From Intestinibacter bartlettii (lineage in GTDB: Bacteria > Bacillota > Clostridia > Peptostreptococcales > Peptostreptococcaceae): DNA of 64,000 bases. Numbering within the stretch: the first letter of the stretch is position 1; each line of letters starts with the position of its first letter. Positions 54,746-63,731 of this stretch are shown here, piece after piece. A program made the translations under genes and the position numbers. The notes below the pieces were generated by a model, which ran no database searches, had not been told where the DNA came from, and saw only the letters and a list, made by a program, of their open reading frames with translations. The stretch is from NCBI RefSeq assembly GCF_000154445.1, contig NZ_DS499566.1; one strand, given 5' to 3'.

Positions 54746-55513
54746 TTATAGCACATTCTTTAAAAAACTTTTTCTATGAATCGGAGTTATTCCATATTTT
54801 TCAATAGCTTCATAATGTTCTTTAGTACCATATCCTTTGTGATGTTTAAAGCCATATTGTGGATATATCTCATCATATTTATACATAAGTCTATCTCTTG
54901 TTACTTTTGCAAGTATACTAGCTCCTGCTATAGATATAGACTTCGCATCTCCTTTTATTATAGGGAATTGTTTTATATCTAAATCAGGTATAGTAACTGC
55001 ATCTAAAAGAAGATAATCTGGCTTTTTCTTTAACGCATTTAATGCTTTATTCATAGCCATATATGTAGCATTTAATATATTATATTCATCAATTTCTTCA
55101 TTATCAACTATACCTATTCCGTAATCTAGGGCTTGTTCTTTTATAATATCAAATAATTCCTCTCTTTTAGCTTCTGAAAGCTTTTTAGAGTCATTTATAT
55201 ATGGAATTTTTGTGCCTTTTTCAAACACTACTACACTAGCCACAACTGGTCCCGCTAAAGGTCCTCTTCCTGCTTCATCAACTCCACCTATGTATAGATA
55301 ACCATTTGCATACCCTTCATTTTCAAATGTATTTATAAACTCTAATCTTTCTTCTTCTTTTTTTATCTTATCTAATTTCTTACTTAAACTTTTTGCTATA
55401 TTTTGAACAGATTTTCTACTATCTTCATTTAATATATCTATATACTCCCCATATTGATCTTCATTTAAATTCTCTACTATTTCTTTTATTTCTTTTACAC
55501 TTTTATCTTTCAT
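54746..55513 (-). CDS. rnhB: Ribonuclease HII
   Basis: 255 residues. Cleaves RNA in RNA-DNA hybrids and single ribonucleotides in DNA. An N-terminal ~70-residue helical extension is followed by IGGVDEAGRGPLAGPV with catalytic Asp79 and Glu80, YLLLDAV with a third Asp, and SIAGASILAKVTRDR. Same neighbourhood as Bacillus rbgA-rnhB. Confidence 0.96.
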   Translation of the reverse strand: MKDKSVKEIKEIVENLNEDQYGEYIDILNEDSRKSVQNIAKSLSKKLDKIKKEEERLEFINTFENEGYANGYLYIGGVDEAGRGPLAGPVVASVVVFEKGTKIPYINDSKKLSEAKREELFDIIKEQALDYGIGIVDNEEIDEYNILNATYMAMNKALNALKKKPDYLLLDAVTIPDLDIKQFPIIKGDAKSISIAGASILAKVTRDRLMYKYDEIYPQYGFKHHKGYGTKEHYEAIEKYGITPIHRKSFLKNVL

Positions 55514-55592
55514 AACGCACCTCTATTTTACATTTCTATTTTTCTATTTATTATGTAATTTTATATCAAATATTATTTCATTATATAGTATA

Positions 55593-55643
55593 ATACAAAA
55601 AATCGCCAGGGAACTCAATATACATTAAATTCCTTGACGATTT
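55593..55643 (-). terminator. Rho-independent terminator after brnQ
   Basis: AAATCGTCAAGGAA paired with TTCCCTGGCGATTT (55630-55643 and 55600-55613; one mismatch, one G-T), T6 tail on the minus strand. Confidence 0.85.
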
Positions 55644-55661
55644 ATATTATAAGTTTATATG

Positions 55662-56963
55662 TTAAACTGCAATTTCTTTTGATTCTTCATCTGAATTTGT
55701 TTTAGATGTTTTAATAAATGCGCCGATTCCTCCACCTATTATTGTTGGAACTAACCAACAGAATCCTAAACTAGCAAATGGTAAAGAGTCTATAAATGAT
55801 ATATTTACACCTAAATCTTTAGCAGCCATAAATATACCCATTAGTAATGCCACATAAGTTGCACCTTTAACTATATTGTCATTGTTAACATATTTGTTGA
55901 ATATAGTCATAACAATTAATACGATTGTCGCCGGATATATTAAGCTAAGTATTGGTGCTGATATTTTTATTATAGCTCCCACTCCTAAAGTTGATATTAC
56001 TAAACTTAATAAGCATACAGCTATTACTATATGTTCATATTTTAATTTATTTTTAGTTAAGCCTGAAAAATACTCTGCTGTAGCAGATGTTAAACCAATA
56101 GCTGTAGTTAAACATGCTAACGTTACTATTAAGGATAAAACTACTTTTCCTGGAGTACCAAGTAAAGCAACTGTTATAGCAACTATTAATGCTGATTGCG
56201 ATACATCTACTCCATATTGAGTTGATACTGTCGCTCCAAGATAAGTAAGACCTCCGTATACAAGCGCTAGTCCTAATGCAGCTATAAATCCTGCTTTTAA
56301 TAAAATATTAACTCTATCTTTTTCTCGTTTATACCCTTTTTGTACTAAACTTTTTATTAATACAGCCGATAAACATATCGCTCCTAATGCATCTAACGTT
56401 TGGTACCCTTGTAATATTCCTTCACTAAATACATTTTCTATGGCAGCATCATTTAAATTTCCTATTGGATTTATTATACCTATTACTATTAAAGCTAATA
56501 AACAAACTAATAATGCTGGTGTTAAGTACGAACCAATTATATCTACCACTTTAGATGGCTTTATTGTTAAAGCCAATGTTATAGCAAAGAATATTGTCGA
56601 AAATAATACTGCATTGAATCCTGGTATAAGTGGTATTATCCCCATTTCAAAAGTTGTAGCAGCTGTTCTTGGTATTGCAAGAAGTGGCCCTAAGCATATC
56701 ATTATAGCAGAACCTAAAATTATCGCAAATAATTTACCCGCTCTACCAAATACTCTTCCCGTATCTCCATCAGATTTAGCTGATGCTAATATAGCAAGTA
56801 GTGATAAACCTACGTCAGCTATTATAAACCCTAAAAATCCTATTAAGAATTTGTCCCCTGTTATTACTCCTAAGTAAGGTGGGAATATTAAGTTTCCAGC
56901 TCCGAAGAACATAGCAAACAGGGCAAAACCAGTTATGATTATGTCTTTATTTTTTGTATTCAT
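55662..56963 (-). CDS. brnQ: Branched-chain amino acid:cation symporter BrnQ
   Basis: 433 residues with about 12 membrane helices. Takes up leucine, isoleucine and valine with sodium or protons. The N-terminal FALFAMFFGAGNLIFPP is the family signature. It interrupts the rnhB-rbgA neighbourhood and has a strong promoter and its own terminator. The CodY-like box upstream fits control by amino acid supply, as for brnQ genes in other Firmicutes. Confidence 0.96.
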   Translation of the reverse strand: MNTKNKDIIITGFALFAMFFGAGNLIFPPYLGVITGDKFLIGFLGFIIADVGLSLLAILASAKSDGDTGRVFGRAGKLFAIILGSAIMICLGPLLAIPRTAATTFEMGIIPLIPGFNAVLFSTIFFAITLALTIKPSKVVDIIGSYLTPALLVCLLALIVIGIINPIGNLNDAAIENVFSEGILQGYQTLDALGAICLSAVLIKSLVQKGYKREKDRVNILLKAGFIAALGLALVYGGLTYLGATVSTQYGVDVSQSALIVAITVALLGTPGKVVLSLIVTLACLTTAIGLTSATAEYFSGLTKNKLKYEHIVIAVCLLSLVISTLGVGAIIKISAPILSLIYPATIVLIVMTIFNKYVNNDNIVKGATYVALLMGIFMAAKDLGVNISFIDSLPFASLGFCWLVPTIIGGGIGAFIKTSKTNSDEESKEIAV

Positions 56964-57001
56964 AATTATTCCTCCTAAATTGTTGTCTGACTGATTAGTC
57001 T

Positions 57002-57030
57002 ATTATACATAGATTTGATGTAATAGTCAA
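57002..57030 (-). promoter_or_regulatory. Sigma-A promoter for brnQ
   Basis: TTGACT (57025-57030), 17-bp spacer, TATAAT (57002-57007). A dyad GACTAATCAGTC lies over the expected start site. Confidence 0.8.
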
Positions 57031-57056
57031 TATAATAAAAATATATTTAATATTTT

Positions 57057-57072
57057 AATTTTACAGATAATT
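57057..57072. promoter_or_regulatory. CodY-like box upstream of brnQ
   Basis: Plus-strand AATTTTACAGATAATT resembles the CodY consensus AATTTTCWGAAAATT: three mismatches when aligned ungapped on the minus strand, or one insertion plus one mismatch on the plus strand. It lies 26 bases upstream of the -35. Confidence 0.4.
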
Positions 57073-57082
57073 TAAAATAATT

Positions 57083-57131
57083 AAAAAGCCAGTTAAATCT
57101 ACTTTAAATCAGTAGTTAAAACCAGCTTTAT
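57083..57131 (-). terminator. Rho-independent terminator after rbgA
   Basis: Imperfect long hairpin: outer AAAGC.GGTT/AACTGGCTTT with wobble pairs, inner CTACT/AGTAG; TTTTTAATT tail on the minus strand. Confidence 0.75.
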
Positions 57132-57159
57132 AAATTATCTATTTAATTTTAAGAGTAAA

Positions 57160-58059
57160 TTATGCTTCTTCTATATCTTCAGGAACTTCTAAAGTTATTT
57201 GACCTAATTTACCCTCTCTAAACTCATTTAATACAGTTTTTGCTATTCTTGTATAGTCAAGTTCATTTCTTCCTAAGATGAATCCTCTTTTTCTTCCTAT
57301 CATCTCCATAGTTTCTAATGGTTCTTCACCTAAAGAATCTAATTTATATCTAGCTTTTAGCTTCTCTGGCTCGATGTCAGACATTTTTTCTATGAATTTT
57401 AACCCTAGAGTATCTATATCTAGTATTTCGTCTTTTATGGCTCTTGTAAATGCTAAGTTTAAAGCTATTTTTTGATCTTCAAATTTAGGCCAAAGTATAC
57501 CTGGCGTATCTAATAACTCTAAGTTTCCTTTAAGCCTTACCCATTGTTTACCTTTTGTTACACCTGGTCTGTCTCCAGTTTGAGTACTTTTTCTTCCTGT
57601 TAATTTATTTATAAGAGAAGATTTCCCAACGTTTGGAACACCAACTATCATAACTCTTATAGCTCTTTCTTTTCTACCTTTTTCTTTTAGAGCATCCATT
57701 TTTTCTTTTGTTACGTTTTTACATTCTTCTACTATTTTATTAACTCCGCTACCTTTTAGAGTATCTACTGGTATAGCTTTTATACCTTTACTTTGATAAT
57801 AGCTAATCCATTTATTTAATTTTGCTCTATCTGATAAGTCACTTTTATTTAAAACAACTACTCTAGGTTTATTATGAGCTAATTTATCTATCTCAGGGTT
57901 TTTACTACTAAGTGGTATTCTAGCGTCTAAAAGCTCTATAACAACGTCTACAAGCTTTAAGTTGTTTTGCACCATTTCCTTAGTTTTTTTCATATGTCCT
58001 GGATACCAGTTTATATGTAGATTATCGTCTTTTAAATATTCTTCGTAATCTCTTGTCAT
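57160..58059 (-). CDS. rbgA: Ribosome biogenesis GTPase RbgA (YlqF)
   Basis: 299 residues. Circularly permuted GTPase needed for late 50S assembly. Order of motifs is permuted as expected: LDARIPLSSKNP and VLNKSDL (G4) first, then GVPNVGKSSLINKL (G1) and DTPGILWP (G3). The C-terminal RNA-binding domain follows. N-terminal INWYPGHMKK is typical. Adjacent to rplS as in Bacillus. Confidence 0.96.
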   Translation of the reverse strand: MTRDYEEYLKDDNLHINWYPGHMKKTKEMVQNNLKLVDVVIELLDARIPLSSKNPEIDKLAHNKPRVVVLNKSDLSDRAKLNKWISYYQSKGIKAIPVDTLKGSGVNKIVEECKNVTKEKMDALKEKGRKERAIRVMIVGVPNVGKSSLINKLTGRKSTQTGDRPGVTKGKQWVRLKGNLELLDTPGILWPKFEDQKIALNLAFTRAIKDEILDIDTLGLKFIEKMSDIEPEKLKARYKLDSLGEEPLETMEMIGRKRGFILGRNELDYTRIAKTVLNEFREGKLGQITLEVPEDIEEA

Positions 58060-58189
58060 GTTCTCACTTCCTTTTTAATTATTTTTATTTTATTAAAACT
58101 CTTTATTTCATTACCTTCTAAAGATGTATATTTTCTATTTATATTATCTCTAATAATTTATGTATTTATTAGTTTATTTCTCTATATAA

Positions 58190-58223
58190 GACAAAAAGGA
58201 AAGCTCTTTCGAGATTTCCTTTT
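58190..58223 (-). terminator. Rho-independent terminator after rplS
   Basis: Thirteen-base-pair stem AAAAGGAAAGCTC/GAGATTTCCTTTT (58194-58206, 58211-58223; one mismatch), four-base loop. Confidence 0.9.
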
Positions 58224-58240
58224 ATATTAATAAAGATTTA

Positions 58241-58594
58241 TTATCTTTTAGTTCTTGCTTCTTTAACTTTAGCAGCTTTACCAGTTCTAGTTCTTAAGTA
58301 ATTGATTTTAGCTCTTCTTACTTTACCTTTTCTAGTAACTTCTATTTTTTCTATTTTTGGTGAATGAACTGGGAATGTTCTTTCTACACCTACGTTGAAA
58401 GATATTTTTCTAACAGTGAAAGTTTCTCTGTTTCCTCCACCTTGTCTTTTTATTACAACACCTTCAAATACTTGTATTCTTTCTCTTTTTCCTTCTACTA
58501 TTCTAACGTGTACTTTTACAGTGTCCCCAGGTCCAAAGTTAGGAACTTCGTTTTTTAATTGTTCTTGTTCTAATGATTTTATTAATTCGTTCAT
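58241..58594 (-). CDS. rplS: 50S ribosomal protein L19
   Basis: 117 residues, normal length. Family segments: PNFGPGDTVKVHVRIVEG, RIQVFEGVVIKRQGGG and FPVHSPKIEKIEVTRKGKVRRAKINYLR (read in parts). Lies at the subunit interface. Has its own promoter and an L19-type leader, and a terminator isolates it from rbgA. Confidence 0.98.
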   Translation of the reverse strand: MNELIKSLEQEQLKNEVPNFGPGDTVKVHVRIVEGKRERIQVFEGVVIKRQGGGNRETFTVRKISFNVGVERTFPVHSPKIEKIEVTRKGKVRRAKINYLRTRTGKAAKVKEARTKR

Positions 58595-58611
58595 TTTTTC
58601 CTCCTAGTATT

Positions 58612-58670
58612 CATAGACATTCTTAATTACTGACCAGTGTAACAGAGGAATGCCCGTAGTCTCGACTTTT
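58612..58670 (-). promoter_or_regulatory. Probable L19 (rplS) leader RNA
   Basis: In the ~75-base leader GGCATTC (58654-58648) pairs with GAATGTC (58622-58616), enclosing an inner TTAC/GTAA stem. L19 leaders are a known autoregulatory class in low-GC Gram-positives; position and hairpin fit, but I did not compare it to the covariance model. Confidence 0.55.
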
Positions 58671-58673
58671 CAT

Positions 58674-58702
58674 ATTATACTATAAAAAATTATTTCTTAC
58701 AA
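58674..58702 (-). promoter_or_regulatory. Promoter for rplS
   Basis: TTGTAA (58697-58702, inside the trmD 3' end), 17-bp spacer, TATAAT (58674-58679). Confidence 0.6.
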
Positions 58703-59385
58703 TACTTTTTATATAAATCTTTTCTTCTTTTTTTCGTAATTTCGATTGCTTGTTCTTTTCTCCACGCTTCTATTTTTTGGTGGTTTCCAGATAACAATAC
58801 ATCAGGGACATTTAGACCCATAAATTCTCTTGGTCTTGTATAGTGTGGGTATTCTAATAAATCATTCTCAAATGACTCATCTTCAAATGATTCATTTTGA
58901 TTTAATACACCTGGAATAAGTCTTGCTATAGCATCAACAAGAATTAATGCTGGCAATTCGCCTCCAGTAAGTACATAATCACCGATTGATATCTCATCTG
59001 TTACGATTAAATCTATTATTCTTTGGTCGATTCCTTCATAATGTCCACAAAGTAGTATTATGTCTTCTTCTTTTGAGAACCCTTTTACTATCCCTTGTTT
59101 TAAAGTTTTTCCTTTTGGAGTTAAATATATAACTCTAGGGTTTTCTATATTATGAGTATCAACTATGTGCTTATATGTATCGTAAATTGGCTGTGGAGTC
59201 ATAAGCATACCTGCACCACCACCAAAAGGATAATCATCTACTTTTTTGTGTTTGTTAGCCGAAAAATCTCTTATATTATATACAAACACTTCGATTATTC
59301 CTTTTTCTATAGCTCTTTTCATTATACTTTCACCAAAGTATGAGTTAAATATCTCTGGGAAAAGTGTCATTATATGAAATCTCAT
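58690..59385 (-). CDS. trmD: tRNA (guanine-N1-)-methyltransferase
   Basis: 231 residues. Methylates G37 next to the anticodon, preventing frameshifts. SPOUT knot motifs LLCGHYEGIDQRI and SIGDYVLTGGELPAL; N-terminal FHIMTLFPEIF. Follows rimM by eight bases. Confidence 0.98.
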   Translation of the reverse strand: MRFHIMTLFPEIFNSYFGESIMKRAIEKGIIEVFVYNIRDFSANKHKKVDDYPFGGGAGMLMTPQPIYDTYKHIVDTHNIENPRVIYLTPKGKTLKQGIVKGFSKEEDIILLCGHYEGIDQRIIDLIVTDEISIGDYVLTGGELPALILVDAIARLIPGVLNQNESFEDESFENDLLEYPHYTRPREFMGLNVPDVLLSGNHQKIEAWRKEQAIEITKKRRKDLYKKYCKK

Positions 59386-59393
59386 TTTACCAC

Positions 59394-59906
59394 CTAATCA
59401 AGCATTCCTTTTATAGGATTTATTATCATTTTATTTTCTTCTAAATCTATAGTTGGTACGAACTTTTCAATAGAAGGTATTAAATACTCTTTTTCGCCAT
59501 TATTAACTACGTATACATCGTTTATAGCATGTTGTAATACGTCCTTTACAACACCTACTTTTTCACCATCTACAGTGAAGACATCTAGTCCAATTAAATC
59601 TGCTACGAAAAATTCATCTTCTTCTAATTCTTTACCTTGATCTCTTCCGATATACATATTTTTTGTTTTTAATTTTTGTGCTAGTTCTATAGAGTCGATA
59701 CCTTTTATCTTCATTATAACCATGTTTCCTTTGTATCTAACTCTTTCAACTTCATATTTATTATTTAAACCTTTATCTAAATAAAAATATTCTAAATCAT
59801 CGAAACGATTTATATCATCAGTATATGGGTAAACACGCACTTCACCCTTTAAACCTTGTGTATTTACTATCTGTCCTATTCTAAAAACAGTCAATTTATT
59901 ATCCAT
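59394..59906 (-). CDS. rimM: 16S rRNA-processing protein RimM
   Basis: 170 residues. N-terminal RimM barrel (IGQIVNTQGLKGEVRVYPYTD) and C-terminal PRC barrel (FVADLIGLDVFTVDGEKVG, ending IINPIKGMLD). Helps 30S head assembly with S19. A terminator precedes it, so rimM-trmD may depend on read-through or a promoter I could not define. Confidence 0.96.
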   Translation of the reverse strand: MDNKLTVFRIGQIVNTQGLKGEVRVYPYTDDINRFDDLEYFYLDKGLNNKYEVERVRYKGNMVIMKIKGIDSIELAQKLKTKNMYIGRDQGKELEEDEFFVADLIGLDVFTVDGEKVGVVKDVLQHAINDVYVVNNGEKEYLIPSIEKFVPTIDLEENKMIINPIKGMLD

Positions 59907-59937
59907 TTCGTCACCTCTTTTATCATTTTTAGTATAT

Positions 59938-59971
59938 ACAAAAAGGATTAGGCATATACCTAATCCTTTTT
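59938..59971 (-). terminator. Rho-independent terminator between khpA and rimM
   Basis: Perfect 13-bp stem (59940-59952 with 59959-59971), six-base loop. The stem overlaps the khpA stop codon. Confidence 0.9.
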
Positions 59972-60197
59972 ATACTATCTCAAGAGAAACCTTAAGGTGC
60001 TCTTTATTTCCAGCAGATTTTAATACAGTTCTAATAGCTTTAGCTATTCTCCCTTGTTTTCCTATAACCTTGCCCATATCATCTTGAGAAACTGAAAGTT
60101 TTAGGATTATTTCACCTTTTTTTCTTGTTTCCTCAACTGTCACCTCATCAGGATTATCAACTAGAGCCTTAACTATATCGATAACTAGCTCTTTCAT
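59970..60197 (-). CDS. khpA: KH-domain RNA-binding protein KhpA (YlqC)
   Basis: 75 residues from the ATG at 60197; an ATG three codons upstream abuts the AGGAG site. Single KH domain with GKVIGKQGRIAKAIRTVLKS (in two parts). Pairs with KhpB in pneumococcus and others to bind mRNA and influence division. Between rpsP and rimM as in Bacillus, although ylqD is missing. Confidence 0.93.
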   Translation of the reverse strand: MKELVIDIVKALVDNPDEVTVEETRKKGEIILKLSVSQDDMGKVIGKQGRIAKAIRTVLKSAGNKEHLKVSLEIV

Positions 60198-60250
60198 ATT
60201 TTCCATCTCCTAAAATGTTACTATAAGATAATTTAAATTATTAAAATTTC

Positions 60251-60499
60251 TTATTTTTCTATTATTCCTTGGCTTTGGAATAATTTTTTAACAGTTTCAG
60301 TAGGTTGTGCACCAACACCTAACCATTTGTTAGCTTTTTCATCGTTTATTTTTATTTGTTTTGGTTCAGAAACTGGATTGTAGTATCCTATTTCTTCTAT
60401 AAATCTACCATCTCTTGGTGCTCTAGAGTCTGCAACTACTATTCTGTAGAAAGGTTTTTTGTTAGCACCCATTCTTTTTAATCTTATTTTAACTGCCAT
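60251..60499 (-). CDS. rpsP: 30S ribosomal protein S16
   Basis: 82 residues. N-terminal VKIRLKRMGANKKPFYRIVVADSR (conserved in parts) and GRFIEEIGYYNP identify it. Follows ffh by 42 bases in the SRP operon. Confidence 0.98.
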   Translation of the reverse strand: MAVKIRLKRMGANKKPFYRIVVADSRAPRDGRFIEEIGYYNPVSEPKQIKINDEKANKWLGVGAQPTETVKKLFQSQGIIEK

Positions 60500-60541
60500 T
60501 TGGCCACCTCCGAAAATTTTTCTATTTTAATTTTAATTTAT

Positions 60542-61894
60542 TTATCTAAAGAAAGGAAGTCCGGGAAAACCGCCTCTTTTCTTCATACCTTTGCTATTAG
60601 AAGTAAACATCTTCATCATTTTTTTCATTTCATTTAATTGTTTTATTAATTTATTTACTTCTTGTACACTTGTTCCACTACCTTTTGCTATTCTTCTTTT
60701 TCTAGATGCATTAAGTATTTGTGGATTTCTTCTTTCTTCAACTGTCATAGATTGTATTATGGCTTTTATTCTGTTCATTTCTTTGCCATTCATATCTACG
60801 TCGCCTAATTGATTTTTTATATCTCCCATTCCAGGAATCATTCCAAGGATTTTGTCCATAGAACCCATCTTTTGAATTTGCTCCATTTGATCTAGGAAAT
60901 CTTCAAAATCAAATTCTTGTTTTTTAAGCTTAGCACCTAATGCTTTTGCTTTTTCCATGTCCATAGTTTCTTGGGCTTTTTCAATTAAACTTAAAACATC
61001 TCCCATTCCTAGGATTCTAGATGCCATTCTATCTGGATGGAAAGGCTCTAAATCGTCTAATTTTTCACCCATACCTATGAATTTTATAGGTTTTTGTGTT
61101 ACAGCTCTTATTGAAAGTGCTGCCCCACCTCTTGTATCACCATCTAATTTAGTAAGTACAACTCCGTCTATACCTAAAGCATTGTCAAAACTTTCAGCTA
61201 CATTAACTGCATCTTGACCTGTCATTGAATCGACTACTAAAAGTATTTCATGTGGTCTAACTTCAGATTTTATAGATTTTAATTCATCCATTAATTCTTC
61301 ATCTATATGAAGTCTACCTGCTGTATCTATTATAACTAAATCATTGTTATTTTTTATAGCATGACTAAGTCCTGCTTTTGCTATATTAACTGGGTTTTCT
61401 TTATCACCCATGTTAAATACTTCTATATCTAAGCTTTTTCCTACAACTTCTAATTGTTTTATCGCTGCTGGTCTATAAACGTCACAAGCTACAAGTAGTG
61501 GTTTCTTTCCTTGTTTCTTGAAATATCCGCCAAGCTTTCCTGATGTTGTTGTCTTACCTGCCCCTTGTAAACCTACCATCATTATTATTGTTGGTGGTTT
61601 AGAAGATATTGTAATTTTACTTTGGACATCTCCCATTAAAGCAGTAAGTTCTTCATTAACTATTTTTATAACATGTTGCGCTGGAGTTAAACTTTCCATA
61701 ACTTCTTGTCCAACACATCTCTCTTGTACTTTTTTAACAAAATCTTTTACGACTTTAAAGTTTACATCGGCTTCAAGTAAAGCAAGCTTTACTTCTCTCA
61801 TAGCTGCCTTTACATCTTTTTCTGTAAGTTTTCCTTTTGATTTTAACTTACTAAAGGCACCTTGCAATTTATCAGATAAACCTTCAAATATCAT
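60542..61894 (-). CDS. ffh: Signal recognition particle GTPase Ffh (SRP54)
   Basis: 450 residues. N domain, G domain (G1 GLQGAGKTTTSGKL ~109, CDVYRPAAIKQL, DTAGRLHIDEELM, TKLDGDTRGGAAL) and C-terminal Met-rich M domain binding signal peptides and 4.5S RNA. The ATG overlaps the ylxM stop by ATGA, a coupled arrangement. Confidence 0.98.
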   Translation of the reverse strand: MIFEGLSDKLQGAFSKLKSKGKLTEKDVKAAMREVKLALLEADVNFKVVKDFVKKVQERCVGQEVMESLTPAQHVIKIVNEELTALMGDVQSKITISSKPPTIIMMVGLQGAGKTTTSGKLGGYFKKQGKKPLLVACDVYRPAAIKQLEVVGKSLDIEVFNMGDKENPVNIAKAGLSHAIKNNNDLVIIDTAGRLHIDEELMDELKSIKSEVRPHEILLVVDSMTGQDAVNVAESFDNALGIDGVVLTKLDGDTRGGAALSIRAVTQKPIKFIGMGEKLDDLEPFHPDRMASRILGMGDVLSLIEKAQETMDMEKAKALGAKLKKQEFDFEDFLDQMEQIQKMGSMDKILGMIPGMGDIKNQLGDVDMNGKEMNRIKAIIQSMTVEERRNPQILNASRKRRIAKGSGTSVQEVNKLIKQLNEMKKMMKMFTSNSKGMKKRGGFPGLPFFR

Positions 61895-62259
61895 TTTAAC
61901 AACTCCCTACATATTTCTTCTATATTTTCTAGCTTAGGGATTAAATTCGCACAATCTCTATTGTGCAATAAATCTTCTTTAATGTCAACAACTTTCTCCC
62001 TAATAGATTTAAGGAATTTTTCTTGTTCTTTTAACTTAGCCACTAAATGTAATTTATTTTCGTATTCTCTAAGTATCTTTTCTGAACGCTTTAATGTGTC
62101 GTAAACTCCTTGTCGTGATACTCCTAAGTTCTCACTTATCTCTCCTAAAGAATAATCTTCTTCGTAATAAAGAGATACCATTTCTCGCTGTTTTTCAGTC
62201 AATAATTCTTTGTATTGCTCAAACAACAATCCAATTTCAACCATTTTTTCTATGTTCAT
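61891..62259 (-). CDS. ylxM: SRP-associated HTH protein YlxM
   Basis: 122 residues from the ATG at 62259; the 16-codon longer frame would include the promoter's transcribed dyad and has no site. Sigma-70 region-4-like helix-turn-helix (LTEKQREMVSLYYEED; LGEISENLGVSRQGVYDTLKRSEKIL) and a helical tail. Its streptococcal homologue binds SRP RNA and FtsY/Ffh GTPases. Its dyad-preceded promoter leaves open an autoregulatory role. Confidence 0.92.
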   Translation of the reverse strand: MNIEKMVEIGLLFEQYKELLTEKQREMVSLYYEEDYSLGEISENLGVSRQGVYDTLKRSEKILREYENKLHLVAKLKEQEKFLKSIREKVVDIKEDLLHNRDCANLIPKLENIEEICRELLK

Positions 62260-62283
62260 AACAATCACTTCCAAGACTTTACT

Positions 62284-62298
62284 GTAAAGGTTCTTTAC
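62284..62298. promoter_or_regulatory. Dyad in the ylxM leader
   Basis: GTAAAG-GTT-CTTTAC, 13-27 bases downstream of the ylxM -10 hexamer, with an extra CTTTAC copy next to it. A possible operator or small mRNA hairpin. Confidence 0.35.
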
Positions 62299-62310
62299 TT
62301 TACACATTGT

Positions 62311-62339
62311 ATTTTATATCAAATAAATATACTTGTCAA
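62311..62339 (-). promoter_or_regulatory. Sigma-A promoter for ylxM-ffh-rpsP-khpA
   Basis: TTGACA (62334-62339), 17-bp spacer, TAAAAT (62311-62316). Confidence 0.75.
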
Positions 62340-62357
62340 CATTTATTTTATACAAGT

Positions 62358-63716
62358 TTAACTGAATAAAGCATCAACAAATGATTTCGAGTCAAAATCT
62401 TGTAAATCTTCCATTTTCTCCCCTACACCTATTAATTTTACTGGCACATCTACCTCTGATTTAACAGCTAAAATAACCCCACCTTTAGCTGTTCCATCTA
62501 ATTTAGTAAGCGCTAAACCAGTTATATCACACACTTCTTTAAAGCTTTTAGCTTGCGATACTGCATTTTGTCCTGTTGTCGCATCAACTACTAATAAAAC
62601 TTCTTTTTTAGCTTCTGGATATTCTCTATCTACTATTTTAAATACTTTACCTAATTCATTCATTAGGTTTGATTTATTGTGAAGACGTCCTGCTGTATCA
62701 CATATTAATACGTCTACTCCTCTAGCTTTAGATGCTTTTATCGCATCAAATATTACTGCTCCTGGGTCAGCACCTTCTTGATGTTTTATTATATCAACAT
62801 TACATCTATTTGCCCATACTTCTAATTGATCGATTGCAGCCGCTCTAAATGTATCTCCTGCTGCAAGAAGTACTTTTTTACCTTCAGATTTATATCTGTG
62901 AGCAAGTTTTCCGATTGTTGTAGTTTTACCTACGCCATTTACACCTACCATTAAGATTATAGTTGGGCTATGTGATACATCTAATTTAGTATCGTCTTTA
63001 GATAAAATATCTTCTATTATTAATTTTAGTTCTTCTCTTACATCTTGTGGATCTGTTATCTTTTTAGTTCTTATAACATCTTCTAATTTTTCAATTATAT
63101 CCATAGTAGTATTTACTCCTACGTCAGCTGTTATTAAAACTTCTTCTAAATCTTCTAAAAGCTCTTCATCTACCTTTGTATAAGCTTTTAAAACTTCATC
63201 AATTCTATCAGTTATACCTTGTTTTGCTTTAGTTAGACCTTGTTTTAATCTATCGAATAAACTTACTTTTTTAGGTTTTTCTTCCTCTTCTTCCAATTCG
63301 TCGTCTATTTGATTTTCAACAGTATCTTCTGATTCTTCTATTTCATCTTGTTTTTCTTGAGTTTCTATATCTTCAGCTTTTATTTCCTCAATCTCAGCTA
63401 TTTCTTCTTTAGCTTCTTCTTGTGCTTCTATTTGCTCTTCTAATATTTCTTGAGACACAGCTTCTTCATTTTTTGTTTCTTCAATTTTATTAGATTCAAT
63501 TTCGTCTTCTTCTAAAATTTCCACTTCTTCTTGCTCTTTTTGTGAATCATATTCAGAATTATCTTCATCATTTTCTAAATCAGATTTTACTTCTTCTTTA
63601 CTATCTTCTACATTTTGTGAGTCTTCTTCAGTTTCTTTCACTTCTAATTCTTCAACTGGTTCTTCTTGTATTTCTTCTTTTTTCTTTTTCCCAAAACCAA
63701 AAAGTTTTTTAAACAT
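62358..63716 (-). CDS. ftsY: SRP receptor FtsY
   Basis: 452 residues. A ~150-residue Glu/Asp-rich N-terminal region (long for a Firmicute FtsY, closer to the acidic A domain of proteobacteria) precedes the N and G domains. Motifs: GVNGVGKTTTIGKLA, GDTFRAAAIDQLEVW, CDTAGRLHNKSNLM, TKLDGTAKGGVIL. Receives SRP-ribosome complexes at the membrane. Follows smc by 15 bases. Confidence 0.97.
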   Translation of the reverse strand: MFKKLFGFGKKKKEEIQEEPVEELEVKETEEDSQNVEDSKEEVKSDLENDEDNSEYDSQKEQEEVEILEEDEIESNKIEETKNEEAVSQEILEEQIEAQEEAKEEIAEIEEIKAEDIETQEKQDEIEESEDTVENQIDDELEEEEEKPKKVSLFDRLKQGLTKAKQGITDRIDEVLKAYTKVDEELLEDLEEVLITADVGVNTTMDIIEKLEDVIRTKKITDPQDVREELKLIIEDILSKDDTKLDVSHSPTIILMVGVNGVGKTTTIGKLAHRYKSEGKKVLLAAGDTFRAAAIDQLEVWANRCNVDIIKHQEGADPGAVIFDAIKASKARGVDVLICDTAGRLHNKSNLMNELGKVFKIVDREYPEAKKEVLLVVDATTGQNAVSQAKSFKEVCDITGLALTKLDGTAKGGVILAVKSEVDVPVKLIGVGEKMEDLQDFDSKSFVDALFS

Positions 63717-63731
63717 AATTTTTCCTCCATT

